From contig NZ_LIUQ01000029.1 in NCBI RefSeq assembly GCF_001276715.1, forward strand, positions 1 to 64,000: a DNA stretch of 64,000 bases, read 5' to 3'. This DNA comes from Planktothricoides sp. SR001 (GTDB lineage Bacteria; Cyanobacteriota; Cyanobacteriia; Cyanobacteriales; Laspinemataceae). Of the stretch, positions 18,604-26,430 are shown piece by piece. Under the pieces are notes generated by a model. It was given only the letters and a program-made list of their open reading frames with translations. It was not told the DNA's origin and ran no database searches. The position numbers and the translations under genes are program-made. Each line of letters starts with the position of its first letter. Positions within the stretch are counted from its first letter, which is position 1.

Positions 18604-18962
18604 GTTGGGAATGACAATATAAACCGGGTTTTTGCGGTTTTGCCGGAATTGGTTACAGGAATTTTCTATTGGCTGAAGCACAAATCTAGGTAAGGGCGAA
18701 GCATTCCGGTCATAAATTTCTGTGTTAATTCACAAATAAGTAGGTGGGCAGAAATCAATGCAGACCATAACAGAAGAAAAACTGTCATTCCCGCGAAGGC
18801 GGGAATCCAAGGATTTGCGGTGGGGAACGATGCAATTAATTATGTTCACCTACTTATCTGCCGGTAGGTAAGGGCGAAGCATTCCGGTCATAAATTTCTG
18901 TGTTAATTCACAAATATCTGCCGGAATGCTTCGCCCCTACAAAAGCGCTTTATTAATTGTAA
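18604..18962. repeat. Repeat cluster of 'cgaagcattccgg' palindromes
   Basis: Two copies of a segment of about 48 bp (gtaagggcgaagcattccggtcat... to ...ttaattcacaaata) lie at 18691-18736 and 18867-18915. They are separated by a small mobile-element-like insertion (18737-18854). The second copy keeps its closing arm (ctgccggaatgcttcgcccctac, 18917-18940). The first is interrupted at the same point. The same palindrome family recurs at 40300-40450. Confidence 0.85.
18737..18854. mobile_element. MITE-like insertion with TA target duplication
   Basis: A 118-bp element starts agtaggtg (18737-18744) and ends cacctact (18847-18854), perfect 8-bp terminal inverted repeats. It is flanked on both sides by TA (18735-18736, 18855-18856). 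The uninterrupted reference is in the window: the second repeat copy reads caaatatctgccgg where the first reads caaata, element, tatctgccgg. It carries an internal hairpin (attcccgcgaaggcgggaat) and no ORF. TA duplication is typical of IS630/Tc1-mariner-mobilised MITEs. Confidence 0.7.
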
Positions 18963-19070
18963 AAAAATCGGATTTTGTTAGTCTCTTATACCGAAAGAGG
19001 AGATAAAATTAGACTGATTAGCGCTAGACAAGCTACCAAACAAGAAATCAAAGCTTATCAAGAGGGTTAA
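18963..19070 (+). pseudogene. brnT: BrnT-type toxin, 3' remnant only
   Basis: An open frame without a start encodes only the last part of a BrnT ribonuclease toxin: ILLVSYTERGDKIRLISA followed by RQATKQEIKAYQEG and a stop at 19068-19070. The pattern V-x-Y/H-T-E-R-G-D-x-I-R-x-I-S-A-R-x-A-T matches the BrnT C-terminal half. The N-terminal half is missing: an in-frame stop precedes the segment and the repeat cluster 18691-18940 abuts it. The intact antitoxin starts 5 bp downstream, the usual operon order. Confidence 0.75.
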
Positions 19071-19074
19071 AATC

Positions 19075-19269
19075 ATGGAAGATGAATTGAGAGATGAATA
19101 TGACTTAAAAAGGTTAAAAGTTAGAAAAATGGGAGTCAATCGGAAAAAGTTTGGCGATACAATTATTAAGCTAGATGCAGATGTGGCTGATTTTTTTCCC
19201 AACGCTGAATCGGTGAATGAAGCTTTAAGGTTTTTGATTAGAATTGCTCAGGATAATCCTAAAGTTTAG
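19075..19269 (+). CDS. BrnA-like antitoxin, orphaned
   Basis: The 64-residue product starts MEDELRDEYDLKRLKVRK and ends with a helix VNEALRFLIRIAQDN. This is the form of the small antitoxin commonly encoded after BrnT in cyanobacteria. The acidic N-terminal D-E-x-R-x-E-Y-D-x-K motif and LDADVADFFP are visible. Start has agagggttaaaatc upstream. With its toxin truncated, the antitoxin should be dispensable unless it regulates or neutralises a toxin elsewhere. Confidence 0.75.
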   Translation: MEDELRDEYDLKRLKVRKMGVNRKKFGDTIIKLDADVADFFPNAESVNEALRFLIRIAQDNPKV

Positions 19270-19553
19270 GCGATCGCCTCTCATTATCACAAACCCAGAA
19301 ACCAAGAAACCGGGTTTCTGGGACAATTTTGGTGACAAAGCCGAGAAATGAAAAAGAAACCCGGTTTCTTCTCTGTCTCATTAACAGACATCAGAAACCG
19401 GGTTTAATCTGATAGTTTCTCCAGGGGACTTGATTCTTGTACCCAAAGGTTAAAAATCATCGCTTTTAAACATTATCCCATTTCATCAGCGATCGCACTT
19501 CCAACTCGAATAAAGAGCGATCGCATCTCAACTGCCGAAAAAATATCCACTAA
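19270..19553. other. Gap with aaaccgggttt repeats
   Basis: At least three copies of the aaaccgggttt family lie between 19303 and 19405 in alternating orientation. No ORF. The repeats abut the 3' end of a REP-associated-type transposase gene, a setting expected if that enzyme mobilises such repeats. Confidence 0.65.
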
Positions 19554-20147
19554 TTACCATTTAGAAGGATTATTAGGATGTAATTGATCATTTTCCCAAG
19601 ATAAATGATTATTTTGGACATATTCTCTAATTCTTTCTAAAGATTCATCATTTCTAATAATATGATCGTAATAATTACGTTGCCAAACTGGAGTTTTAGG
19701 TGTATTACGAATAATATTAATTTTCTTAGTTGTTGCTGATTTAAAACCTGCTATTAGTGATGATAATGATTTAGGTGTCATTGATATTTGTTGTGGTGAT
19801 GATTGAATTTCCTGTAGGGGCGAACGGCCGTTCGCCCCTACATCATTTGTATGAACATGATTATAATTGTTATTTGTCTGATTAATAATAACAATTCCAT
19901 GAAAATGATTCGGCATAATTACAAATTCACCTAATTTTATCTCTTTTCTAATCTCTGCTGATTTTAACCATTCTTTTTTTACTAATTCACCAAAATTATT
20001 TAAGATAATTTGACTATTAATGATATCTCCGAATAAACATTCACGTTGATAACAACAAATTGTAATGAAATAAAAACCGGATTGAGAATAATCATAGCCT
20101 TTAAGTCGAATTGATTGACGTTTATGTATATCAGGATTGTAGGTCAT
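19554..20147 (-). CDS. REP-associated tyrosine transposase (RAYT, Y1/HUH type)
   Basis: The 197-residue product matches the TnpA-REP branch of Y1 transposases: RLKGYDYSQSGFYFITICC, the HUH site MPNHFHGIV (His81, His83), WQRNYYDHIIRNDESLERIREYVQNN with the likely catalytic Tyr in NYYDH. These single-strand DNA transposases process palindromic repeats. A 28-bp perfect palindrome at 19814-19841 lies inside the ORF and is translated in frame (NDVGANGRSPLQEIQ) between the HUH site and the catalytic Tyr. The gene is intact. No IS200-like left or right end was identified. Confidence 0.85.
   Translation of the reverse strand: MTYNPDIHKRQSIRLKGYDYSQSGFYFITICCYQRECLFGDIINSQIILNNFGELVKKEWLKSAEIRKEIKLGEFVIMPNHFHGIVIINQTNNNYNHVHTNDVGANGRSPLQEIQSSPQQISMTPKSLSSLIAGFKSATTKKINIIRNTPKTPVWQRNYYDHIIRNDESLERIREYVQNNHLSWENDQLHPNNPSKW
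19814..19841. repeat. 28-bp perfect palindrome inside the RAYT gene
   Basis: gtaggggcgaacgg and its exact reverse complement are joined without a loop. A copy differing by one compensated base pair (gtaggggtgaacgg...) lies at 21604-21631, preceded by the same cct. Related hairpins occur at 13190-13260. Confidence 0.9.
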
Positions 20148-20238
20148 AAGATTAATTTTAGATGTATCTTTTTATATGATATTAGTTTACATTATTATCT
20201 TAGGGGTGATCGTTCACCCCTAAGATAATTAAATTATA

Positions 20239-20697
20239 TTAAAAAATTGCCATAAATAAAATTCTTTTCTGAAACAAATCTAATAATTTTTTATAATCTT
20301 GACTAATTTTTACATTATCTTTTAGGGATTTACTTTTGTTGTCATTAGAAAAACAGTTTTTGGTTTTATCAAATATTATTGTTTCCAAACTTGACCATAA
20401 TGATTCATTTATAAATGACATTGAATTATTGTTTTTATCAAAAATATACTGATATTTATGATCCAATTTTTGATCGATTTTTTCTAGTTCACGTAAATAG
20501 ATACTCAAATAATCTAACTCAACATTATTAAAATATTTTTCTACATATTCTTGAGCTTTTGTTTCTGTTCCTTGAAATAATTTTTTTAAAGATTCATAAA
20601 GATTTTCTGAGGGAAAAGGAATAGTTTCACCATCAAATTCTGAAAGAAACATATCAGAATATATTTTTATAGTGTAAAATTGAATTTCTTGTGACAT
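20239..20697 (-). CDS. Hypothetical protein of AT-rich three-gene cassette
   Basis: The product is 152 residues from ATG at 20697 (MSQEIQFYTIKIYSD), preceded by ggaaag at good spacing. The frame extends to 20736, which would overlap the upstream gene, so I prefer the shorter form. It is helical and Lys/Asp/Asn-rich. No domain recognised. It follows the 20702-21046 gene with only a few bases between, so the two are probably cotranscribed. The AT content is visibly higher than in neighbours, suggesting recent acquisition. Confidence 0.6.
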   Translation of the reverse strand: MSQEIQFYTIKIYSDMFLSEFDGETIPFPSENLYESLKKLFQGTETKAQEYVEKYFNNVELDYLSIYLRELEKIDQKLDHKYQYIFDKNNNSMSFINESLWSSLETIIFDKTKNCFSNDNKSKSLKDNVKISQDYKKLLDLFQKRILFMAIF

Positions 20698-20701
20698 TTT
20701 T

Positions 20702-21046
20702 TTATACTTTCCATACTTGTTTAATGTAATCAACAAGTGATTTCATATCACTTAGTTTTGATAAATTTTGAATTAATTTTTGTACTTGTTCTCTATCATA
20801 ATAGTTAATATCAACCTCCCCTTGATAAGCTTGCTTAAATCTTTCTAGTTCTTGTCTAGTTGTATTAGTTATTAAATTTACAGGAAAAACATAATAATAA
20901 CCACTAGGCTTTCCTTCTCTTTCCCATCTTGTTTCAACACTTTTAATTGCTGTTTTTAAATAATTTAAATCAATCTCACCACTGGAATGGTGAGAAGATT
21001 TGCATTCCCAAATATAATTACCTTGTTTAAATACTTTTGATTCCAT
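20702..21046 (-). CDS. Hypothetical protein with nuclease-like WECK motif
   Basis: The 114-residue product carries YIWECKSSHHSSGEID near its N-terminus (residues about 11-26), followed by a helix (YLKTAIKSVETRWERE) and YYYVFPVNLIT. An E-x-K after a beta strand followed by helix and strand is the second half of a PD-(D/E)xK nuclease core. The preceding Asp-bearing strand is absent, so the gene could be truncated or the match spurious. The next gene starts 5 bp downstream of its stop. Confidence 0.55.
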   Translation of the reverse strand: MESKVFKQGNYIWECKSSHHSSGEIDLNYLKTAIKSVETRWEREGKPSGYYYVFPVNLITNTTRQELERFKQAYQGEVDINYYDREQVQKLIQNLSKLSDMKSLVDYIKQVWKV

Positions 21047-21088
21047 AATATTTAACCTTTTAAGTATTACTCAATAAAAATCAATTGT

Positions 21089-21445
21089 TTACGCAATTTT
21101 TCTGTAATGAGCGTTAACAGTATAAGTATTACCTGTTTTACTTACTCTTGTATGTTCTTTAACAACTGTAATTTTTCCATCTAATAAATCTTTCATTAAA
21201 TTATTAGCTTTTTCTGAAAGAATCACAAAATCTGCACATGGTTCATTATCACGCAAATCATCTTTATAATCTACACCCGGAATCATGCCAAAATCTTGCA
21301 TCAAATCCTTGACTAGAGACTTAAAATTAGCATCTACTACTTTTCCTTTTTCTGTGTCTGTCAGTCTTAGAAATTCAGGAATGGATTGGAGTGCTTGAGA
21401 AAAGGCATTTTTGACTGATTCGATAGACTGTTTTAAGTTAAACAT
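21089..21445 (-). CDS. Hypothetical protein, first gene of AT-rich cassette
   Basis: The 118-residue product starts MFNLKQSIESVKNAFSQAL, an amphipathic helix, and ends with a strand-rich segment (ITVVKEHTRVSKTGNTYTVN). No family recognised. A 42-bp gap separates it from the next gene on the same strand. Codon use is as AT-rich as in its two partners. The three together resemble a small accessory operon. Confidence 0.6.
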   Translation of the reverse strand: MFNLKQSIESVKNAFSQALQSIPEFLRLTDTEKGKVVDANFKSLVKDLMQDFGMIPGVDYKDDLRDNEPCADFVILSEKANNLMKDLLDGKITVVKEHTRVSKTGNTYTVNAHYRKIA

Positions 21446-21603
21446 AGATTTGGTTACAAATTAAATTGATATTTTATTAAAACACACTACAATAGCATCA
21501 AGCAATCATATTTAATAATTCTTAATAATTTTTAAGATACTGAATCCAACAAATTAAGTTTATCTATAACTTTAACCTATTTCCCGATCCCATTAAAATA
21601 CCT

Positions 21604-21631
21604 GTAGGGGTGAACGGCCGTTCACCCCTAC
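21604..21631. repeat. 28-bp perfect palindrome, second copy
   Basis: gtaggggtgaacgg joined to its reverse complement. It differs from the copy within the transposase gene only by one symmetric pair of changes. Confidence 0.9.
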
Positions 21632-21688
21632 CCAACCATTAAACCATAAAATAGCATAACACAAACTATGAGAAAAGAACAAACCTAG

Positions 21689-21900
21689 ATGTTACAAGAA
21701 TGCCTTCAACACACAGAGGAAAGTGCAAAATTAGACATACCTCCCCTACCCTTAAACGCTCAACAAACCTCGCAACTGTCCGAATTACTGCAAAATTCCC
21801 GCCAAAAGGGTAAGCAGAAACCCTCATGCTCTTGCTCAGGAACATAATTCACCCCGGAGTTGACGAATCGGCATATATTCAAGGATGGCATTGCTGACTA
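21689..21900 (+). pseudogene. acnB: acnB (aconitate hydratase B) 5' fragment, frameshifted
   Basis: From ATG at 21689 the frame reads MLQECLQHTEESAKLDIPPL then PLNAQQTSQLSELLQNS. This matches the N-terminus of cyanobacterial AcnB (MLQEYRxHVxERAxxGIPPLPL...QQT..L.ELL). After about residue 40 the frame is lost. In another frame the sequence continues LMLLLRNIIHPGVDESAYIQ, the next conserved AcnB block (LLRDRxPPGVDEAAYV). The match ends near 21890. Only about 70 of some 860 residues remain, so this is a decayed duplicate. The functional gene should be elsewhere. Confidence 0.75.
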
Positions 21901-22046
21901 TATTACCTGAAGCATGAAGGGATAATGGCTCATTTAATGGCTCATTTAATGGCTCATTTGGCTCATGTAATGGCTCATTTGGCTCACTTGGCTGAGTTAT
22001 TCTCTGTTAGAATAAATGCTAATTTAGTTGATGGTGGTGATTTCAG

Positions 22047-23762
22047 ATGGCAGGTTTGCTTCGGGCGTCTGAAGAAGGTCTGAGAATCGTTAATTTAGCC
22101 AGACGTAATCCGGGCTGGAATAAAACATCTGAACTTTGGTGTCAGGCGGCGTTGACTTCACAAGCAACTCTAAAGCGGTTTTGGCGACGGCAGCCAATTC
22201 GCCGAGAAACATTTATCGATATTTGCAAGGCGGTGGGGATTGATAATTGGGAAGATATTGTCGATCGCGATATTGAATCAAGTAAATCCCTATTAGATAA
22301 GGCGATCGCAGATTTACCCGCACCAGGAGATCCCGATCGCACCTTTGACTTGCCAGACAACTTGCCCCCCGTGCGAAATTGGGTGGGTCGCCATCAAGAA
22401 CTAGAAACATTAAAATCACTGATTCTCGATCGCCCCCAAGATAGCGGCATCGAAAAAATTCCCCTCACAGCGGTTTCTCTTGTGGGGTTAACGGGGATCG
22501 GCAAAACCACTTTAGCCAGTCAATTTGTGCGAGAACTGCAAAGGGAAAATACCCGGTTTGTAGCGATCGCCTGGGAATCGCTTAATTCCGTCATCAATGG
22601 GGCGACTCCCTTCGATCGCACCATCAATTCTTTGTTGCTAAAATTATCTAATCAAGAACCATCGGATCGGCAGCCTCTGGAAGAAGATTATCTAAAAAAA
22701 ACCGAAAAACTGATTCAATTGCTAAAGCAAAAACCCTGCTTGCTACTGTTTGACCAAGTAGAGACAATTCTCGTCCCAGAGGTAGCGGAAAAAGCGGGAT
22801 ATTTTGCCGAAAAGTATCGGGAATATGCTTGGTTATTCAAACAAATATTGGCAACGGAACATCAAAGCAAAGTGATTTTTATCAGCCGCGAAAGTTTCGC
22901 CGAGTTATCGCCCACTGTTAGCCGAGAAGTTGCCTTAAAGGGATTAGATGCAGAAGCCGCGATCGCCTTGTTACAGTCTTTTAATTTAACCGACTCAGCT
23001 TCGGAGCAATTAGAATTGGTAGAACGGTATCAAGGACACCCTAAAGCCTTAGAACTGGTTGCAGCTTTAATTCGCGATGATGATGAGTTTCGCGGAAATG
23101 TGGGCAAATTTTTACAAGATCGAGATTGGTTACTCACAGTAGAAATTGAAAGTTTCATCGAGCAACAAATGTCTCGGTTAAGTGACTTAGAGCGAATTTG
23201 TTTAACCCGCATTTCTGTTTATGAAGCCCCCGACTATCCCCTCTCTTGTGGGGCAATTCAGGCTCAAATGCCAGAAATTAATATGTATGAATTGAAAGAA
23301 AAAGTTATTCGGGCATTGAAACGCCGCCAATTGCTATATTATAACTCTAACCTTAACTCTTTCTATCTCCATCCGCTGTTCCAAGAAAAAGCGGCAATTC
23401 TCTTAAAGCAAAATCCAGAAAATTTCCGGTCAGCCCACCGGCAAGCCTATGGCTATTTTAGCATAAAATTGAACTTTTCTGAAACCCCGTTAAATTTAAA
23501 TTCTCTAGAAGGGCAAACCCTGGAATATCTCAAAACAATCTTGCGATCGCATTATCATGCCTCTGCCGCTGAAGATAGGGAAACTGCCCAACAGTTGATT
23601 GCCCAATTTGCTCATATTTTGCAATCTTGCCCGCCTCAATTTAAATCCACTATCCAAGATTACCTCGATCGCTCTAATTTTGTGGGTGATAATTTACCGT
23701 TTCCTATTTTAACTGAAGGAGAGGCGATCGAGGAAAACCAAGAAACCGGGTTTCTGAGATAA
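22047..23762 (+). CDS. NB-ARC STAND ATPase
   Basis: The 571-residue product has an N-terminal helical DNA-binding-like domain (1-75: GLRIVNLARRNPGWNKTSEL...ATLKRFW), then NWVGRHQELETLK and the P-loop GLTGIGKTT (147-155). CLLLFDQVETIL follows as Walker B, KVIFISRES as sensor 1, and GHPKALELVAAL matches the NB-ARC GxP region. The C-terminal part is helical without clear TPR or WD repeats, so the sensor domain is short. STAND proteins switch on ATP binding and often serve in signalling or anti-phage defence. The last residues (ENQETGFLR) are encoded by an aaaccgggttt repeat that also supplies the stop. Confidence 0.85.
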   Translation: MAGLLRASEEGLRIVNLARRNPGWNKTSELWCQAALTSQATLKRFWRRQPIRRETFIDICKAVGIDNWEDIVDRDIESSKSLLDKAIADLPAPGDPDRTFDLPDNLPPVRNWVGRHQELETLKSLILDRPQDSGIEKIPLTAVSLVGLTGIGKTTLASQFVRELQRENTRFVAIAWESLNSVINGATPFDRTINSLLLKLSNQEPSDRQPLEEDYLKKTEKLIQLLKQKPCLLLFDQVETILVPEVAEKAGYFAEKYREYAWLFKQILATEHQSKVIFISRESFAELSPTVSREVALKGLDAEAAIALLQSFNLTDSASEQLELVERYQGHPKALELVAALIRDDDEFRGNVGKFLQDRDWLLTVEIESFIEQQMSRLSDLERICLTRISVYEAPDYPLSCGAIQAQMPEINMYELKEKVIRALKRRQLLYYNSNLNSFYLHPLFQEKAAILLKQNPENFRSAHRQAYGYFSIKLNFSETPLNLNSLEGQTLEYLKTILRSHYHASAAEDRETAQQLIAQFAHILQSCPPQFKSTIQDYLDRSNFVGDNLPFPILTEGEAIEENQETGFLR

Positions 23763-23895
23763 CTTTTGCAACTTTACCCAAGATTTGAAAAAGAAACCCG
23801 GTTTCTATACCCCACGCAAGCAACCAAGAAACCGGGTTTCTGGGACAATTTGGTTGACAAAACCGAGAGATGAAAAAGAAACCCGGTTTCTGAAC
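23736..23895. repeat. Array of aaaccgggtttct palindromic repeats
   Basis: Four alternating copies (aagaaaccgggtttct / agaaacccggtttct) at about 23741, 23792, 23826 and 23873. The first one forms the 3' end of the NB-ARC gene. Confidence 0.9.
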
Positions 23896-23939
23896 CCCCA
23901 CGAGAAAAACCCAATGAAGTAACGTCGATTAAGTTTAGC

Positions 23940-24140
23940 TTAATTTTCTGGCTTAATCTTCAGTTCTTCTGGGCTGATCCAGACCACTTTTCCATCCCTC
24001 CATGTAGCCACAGGATTTCCGACCTGTTTATGTTCCCATACCGCTTTCTCAATGGCTTCTTTTATCGCTTGGTCAATTAAGATGCCTTGGGCAAAAGCTG
24101 TGTCTATTTCGTCTATTTTGCGATCGTTGATTTCAGTCAT
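23940..24140 (-). CDS. Probable antitoxin partner of the zeta-like toxin
   Basis: The product is 66 residues from ATG at 24140. The upstream gene stops in the overlapping TAATG, which suggests translational coupling, and gggggaaaa lies just upstream as ribosome site. The frame extends to 24164, but that start falls inside the partner. The product has AQGILIDQAIKEAIEKAVWEHK (helical) and a C-terminal WRDGKVVWISPEEL. A small downstream protein of this form commonly accompanies zeta-like kinases in cyanobacteria. The antitoxin role is inferred from pairing. Confidence 0.65.
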   Translation of the reverse strand: MTEINDRKIDEIDTAFAQGILIDQAIKEAIEKAVWEHKQVGNPVATWRDGKVVWISPEELKIKPEN

Positions 24141-24706
24141 TATTTTCCCCCAATAATTTTCCATATTTCTGGGATATATATTATCTCATTCAATGTCATT
24201 CCGCCTGTCGCAATAATTCGAGGTTCTGTGGGATCAGAATTGTCGTAAAAACGCCAAGTATCTGCTAGAGATTGATATAACTGAAAAAAGTTGCGGACTC
24301 CAGCATAGTAGCGACGACGAATCGTTTCTTCTGGTACATGATGACCTCCTCGGCGAACTCGTTCTCGGACGCGGGCGATCGCCAATTCAGGACTGGCCAA
24401 CCACAAAAAAATTAAGTGAAATCGATAAGTTGGTTTTAAGCCAGCAATCCAAGGGGCAAAGCTGCGCGTAGCTAAGGTGGTTTCAAAAGCAAAGTTAACT
24501 TGCTCTTTGGCTAATTCTTCTAAGCGGTTTAGCATGATTCGACCTGCGCGAAATGCAACTTTTTCAGGATTAAAACCCGATAAACCTTGGGCAATAACGT
24601 GAGCATTAACATACTCATTTACATTTAAAGTTTCTTGTAGCAAAGTCGGAGCGGTTGTAGATTTACCCGCGCCGTTTGGTCCGGCAACAACAATTAAATG
24701 TGCCAT
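24140..24706 (-). CDS. Zeta toxin-like P-loop kinase
   Basis: The 188-residue product has P-loop GPNGAGKST at 9-17, NAHVIAQGLSGFNPEKVAFRAG, FAFETTLATRSF (the zeta-toxin substrate region) and RVRERVRRGGHHVPEETIRRRY. Zeta toxins phosphorylate UDP-N-acetylamino sugars and block wall synthesis. Many cyanobacterial homologues of this size are annotated as zeta toxin or AAA_33. The order here is toxin first and small partner second, unlike the classical epsilon-zeta order. Confidence 0.8.
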   Translation of the reverse strand: MAHLIVVAGPNGAGKSTTAPTLLQETLNVNEYVNAHVIAQGLSGFNPEKVAFRAGRIMLNRLEELAKEQVNFAFETTLATRSFAPWIAGLKPTYRFHLIFLWLASPELAIARVRERVRRGGHHVPEETIRRRYYAGVRNFFQLYQSLADTWRFYDNSDPTEPRIIATGGMTLNEIIYIPEIWKIIGGK

Positions 24707-25011
24707 ATAATACTCAGCCTATACCAGTTAGTTTAAGTCAATCAATTATTAAATTGTATCAGACAAAGATCCGGGTTTCAGCTATTTGGGAGTTATTTTT
24801 GTTTGAGAAATATTGTGATTCCCGCAAAGGATACCAGCACAGCCAAAGACCAATAAATTGGGTTTCTTGGTTTTGGGTAGGGGTTAAGAAACCGGGTTTC
24901 TTTTGGTTTAAGAAATAGCGCGATTCCCTTAAAATATCCGCTTTGCGCGATCGCCGCTTCGGGACAATTTGCGCGATCGCCTCCCAGGAAACAGAAGCCC
25001 GGTTTTTTTGT
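24707..25011. other. Gap with degenerate repeats
   Basis: Contains degenerate aaaccgggtttct repeat copies near 24770, 24857 and 24890, HIP1-rich sequence at 24945-24982, and no ORF with family resemblance. Confidence 0.5.
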
Positions 25012-26430
25012 TTACGTCATGGGATTTATTCTTATTCTCACATACTCTTTAAACACTGGATCTAACTTAAACAAAACTCGATTTTCTCGGATTTTCGTGA
25101 CTAAATACCGCTGTTGTAAAGACTGCAACCCGTTAATTAAGTCCATTGAGGACAAGTGTAAACCCTCCATTAAGTCTTCCCTGGTTACAGGTTGGTCAAA
25201 CTGACTTAACTCTAAGACAATTTGCTGTTCTATGGGTGAGAGTCGCTGAAATAGGTGGTTAAAAGAAAACTGCATTTCTTTCGGAACCACCAAAGTATTC
25301 TCAGCTAAAAATTCCGCTACATGACCATCAAAAATATTTTTGATTAAAATGGCAATATTTTTTAAATAACCGGGATTTCCCTGATATAACTTGATTAAGT
25401 TTAACCAAGCATCCTCATCCTTTAATCCTGTACTTTTGAGGATTTCCCCAGCCTCTAAACCGGATAACTCTAAAGATTTAATCGGATATAACTCGTCATC
25501 TAAACACTGCATTTCCCCACATTGTTCTTGACTAATTAATATCACCCGACTTTGATGTTCTAGGTCGGCGATCGCGCTAAAAAATTTTTGATAATCTTGA
25601 TATTCCGTTTGATATTGTCCCACTAAGTCCCCACTAATAAAGAGATTTTGCACATCATCGAGAACAATTAAACACCGTTTTTCCGTGAATAAAGCGAATA
25701 GTTGTTTGAGGCGATCGCTGAGAGTGCCTTTCGGTTCTTGTTGGCAAACGTTCAATAAATCATTGACCAAAGATGGCAAAGATTCAGGAAATTTTAAGTT
25801 TCTCCAAACGATCGCGTCAAATCGGTCTAAGGTGCGATTCCGCGAAGCGGATCCCTTAAGGGAATCGACAAATCTTTTAACCAGAGTGGTTTTACCAATT
25901 CCAGACACTCCTAAAACTGAGATTAAACGAGTCTGTTGATTAAATAGCCAATTCTCCAGAATGTTTAATTCAGAATCTCGACGATAAAAATGAATGATTT
26001 GGGGGGCTAGGCTTAAATCCTGTAGCCTTAATTTAGGTTCAGTTTTAATTTCCCCTTTTTCCTCATCTTGATTAGACCGATCGTTTAAGTCGTGTAAAAC
26101 AGAATTAAAATTATAATTTTGAGTTTTTTTGTGGTTATTTTGGATAGTAATTGGTGATGATTCAATATATATCCTTTCTATGGTTGAGCGAAAATTAGTT
26201 TTTTTTATATCTTTCCCCAATGCTTCAGACAAAATTTGCCATAAATCATAACCAACATCCGCTAAATGCTTTTCCGTCACATGGCACTTTTGAGCGATCT
26301 CATCATAAGTGTCTCTTTGCCAAGTCCCCTCAAGCACAGCCCTTTGAACATTATTGAGAGGTCTTCCAGTTTTTTGAACCACTAGGCGATCGACCAATTG
26401 TAACACTTCGTTTACATCCATTGGATCCAT
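25012..26430 (-). CDS. vMAP-HTH / NB-ARC STAND ATPase
   Basis: Residues about 5-90 of the 472-residue product form the helical domain found at the N-terminus of vWA-MoxR-associated and NB-ARC proteins (VLEGTWQRDTYDEIAQKCHV). The gene at 35363 has a related start. The NTPase follows: FYRRDSELNILENWL, P-loop GVSGIGKTT (174-182), CLIVLDDVQNLF (Walker B) and RVILISQEQ. The rest is a winged-helix-like and helical region with no repeat sensor. A repeat (gattccgcgaagcggatccc...) is inserted in frame at about 25834-25870 and encodes LKGSASRNR just after the P-loop helix. Possible function: signalling or defence. Confidence 0.85.
   Translation of the reverse strand: MDPMDVNEVLQLVDRLVVQKTGRPLNNVQRAVLEGTWQRDTYDEIAQKCHVTEKHLADVGYDLWQILSEALGKDIKKTNFRSTIERIYIESSPITIQNNHKKTQNYNFNSVLHDLNDRSNQDEEKGEIKTEPKLRLQDLSLAPQIIHFYRRDSELNILENWLFNQQTRLISVLGVSGIGKTTLVKRFVDSLKGSASRNRTLDRFDAIVWRNLKFPESLPSLVNDLLNVCQQEPKGTLSDRLKQLFALFTEKRCLIVLDDVQNLFISGDLVGQYQTEYQDYQKFFSAIADLEHQSRVILISQEQCGEMQCLDDELYPIKSLELSGLEAGEILKSTGLKDEDAWLNLIKLYQGNPGYLKNIAILIKNIFDGHVAEFLAENTLVVPKEMQFSFNHLFQRLSPIEQQIVLELSQFDQPVTREDLMEGLHLSSMDLINGLQSLQQRYLVTKIRENRVLFKLDPVFKEYVRIRINPMT

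Larger units (their letters stand above)
21446..22046. other. Gap with palindrome, acnB fragment and microrepeat
   Basis: Contains the 28-bp palindrome at 21604-21631 and the acnB remnant at 21689-21900 (listed separately). A microrepeat of ggctcattt units follows at about 21923-21993, just upstream of the NB-ARC gene, possibly within its leader. Nothing else seen. Confidence 0.7.
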
